From: Gemmataceae bacterium
Lineage (GTDB): Bacteria; Planctomycetota; Planctomycetia; Gemmatales; Gemmataceae
Reading direction: 5' to 3'
DNA length: 16,398 nt
Assembly: GCA_009691815.1 (NCBI GenBank)
Contig: SIAL01000024.1
Location: 1-16,398, forward strand
Shown here: positions 15,977-16,398 of the stretch, piece after piece
Layout of the letters: each line of letters starts with the position of its first letter
Numbering within the stretch: position 1 is the stretch's first letter
Translations under genes and position numbers: made by a program
Notes under the pieces: model-generated
Told to the model about the DNA's origin: nothing
The model's input: only the letters and a program-made list of their open reading frames with translations
Databases searched by the model: none

Positions 15977-16398
15977 ACCCGTTTGAACGGCCTCAAGAAA
16001 ACCCAAGGTTCGCTCTAAATCCGAGGCCGATCTTTCTACTGAAAGGAGGGCCTTGACTCGAAGAAGTAGGTCGATCTTTGGAATCGGTTTGGAAATGAAA
16101 TCGTCCGCTCCCGCTTCCACGGCCCGCTCCGCATCGGCGTCCTGATCCAAAGCGGTCACCATGATGACTCTGGTTCCCCGCAAAAGGGCATCGGCACGCA
16201 GGCGTTTGCACACCTCGAAACCACTGATTTTGGGCATCATGATGTCCAAAAGAATCAGGTCCGGAACAAACAAGGCGGCCTCTTTTAGGGTCTGTTCGCC
16301 ATCGCGAACCACCCGGATTTCACAAGGAAACCCATCCAGATAAGCCTCTAAAAGCTCGGCACCCTGCGGATTATCATCGGCAATCAAAATCTTTGGGA
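15968..16398 (-). CDS. Response-regulator receiver protein (5' end outside window)
   Basis: The gene runs off the right edge; the frame stays open to the last base and reads PKILIADDN, so its true start lies outside. About 142 residues are present. The receiver fold is complete: acidic pair in IADDN, phospho-acceptor Asp in LILLDIMMP, the Thr in VTALD and the conserved Lys in SKPIP. After the domain only a short helical tail follows (SDLERTLGFLEAVQTGRA), so no DNA-binding or enzyme output domain is attached on this side. It is a single-domain, CheY/DivK-like regulator that probably acts by protein contact. Its histidine kinase is not in the window. The internal TTG at 16387 is not the likely start, because it falls inside the first beta strand. 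Confidence 0.9.
   Translation of the reverse strand, partial: PKILIADDNPQGAELLEAYLDGFPCEIRVVRDGEQTLKEAALFVPDLILLDIMMPKISGFEVCKRLRADALLRGTRVIMVTALDQDADAERAVEAGADDFISKPIPKIDLLLRVKALLSVERSASDLERTLGFLEAVQTGRA

Noticed and set aside
15158..16018. 286-codon open frame on the plus strand
   Set aside because: It is antisense to the RlmI-like gene, whose conserved motifs are all on the minus strand.

Overview
The window most likely comes from a planctomycete, moderately G+C-rich. The evidence is the combination of gene families: a secreted formylglycine-type sulfatase, a neutral/alkaline ceramidase-like protein, a very large membrane Ser/Thr kinase with a beta-helix-like ectodomain, a HYExAFE-type small protein, and an M50-like membrane protein. 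Family and genus cannot be fixed from the sequence alone; a Gemmatales or Isosphaerales type bacterium is a guess. All ten complete protein genes look intact, and there is no insertion sequence, integrase, CRISPR array or rRNA. No gene-free stretch exceeds about 200 bases.

Layout. Positions 1-177 carry tRNA-Ala(GGC) on the minus strand, with its own promoter and intrinsic terminator. A plus-strand block runs from 317 to 7157: a ROK-family glucokinase, an M50/site-2-protease homologue whose zinc motif lacks the catalytic Glu, histidyl-tRNA synthetase, a HYExAFE-type protein with a PD-(D/E)XK-like core, a divergent sugar phosphate isomerase/epimerase-type TIM barrel starting at TTG, and a secreted sulfatase. 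The last two are separated by a hairpin plus U-tract. From 7176 to the right edge everything is on the minus strand: a polysaccharide-export lipoprotein, the kinase (upstream of that lipoprotein, perhaps co-transcribed), a secreted ceramidase-like hydrolase, a small secreted protein of unknown function with a strong terminator, an RlmI-type 23S rRNA methyltransferase, and a response-regulator receiver protein cut by the window end. The two strands converge at 7157/7176.

How the genes may work together. Part of the set is housekeeping (tRNA-Ala, hisS, RlmI-like methyltransferase, glucokinase). The rest faces the cell envelope or beyond: sulfatase and ceramidase-like hydrolase for sulfated or amide-linked substrates, the export lipoprotein, the kinase sensor and the small exported protein. 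I see no clear new multi-gene defence or biosynthetic system. The most unusual items are the Glu-less M50 homologue, the coupled HYExAFE/TIM-barrel pair in which the TIM barrel seems to have lost metal ligands, the hairpin between that pair and the sulfatase, and the apparently duplicated ectodomain of the kinase.
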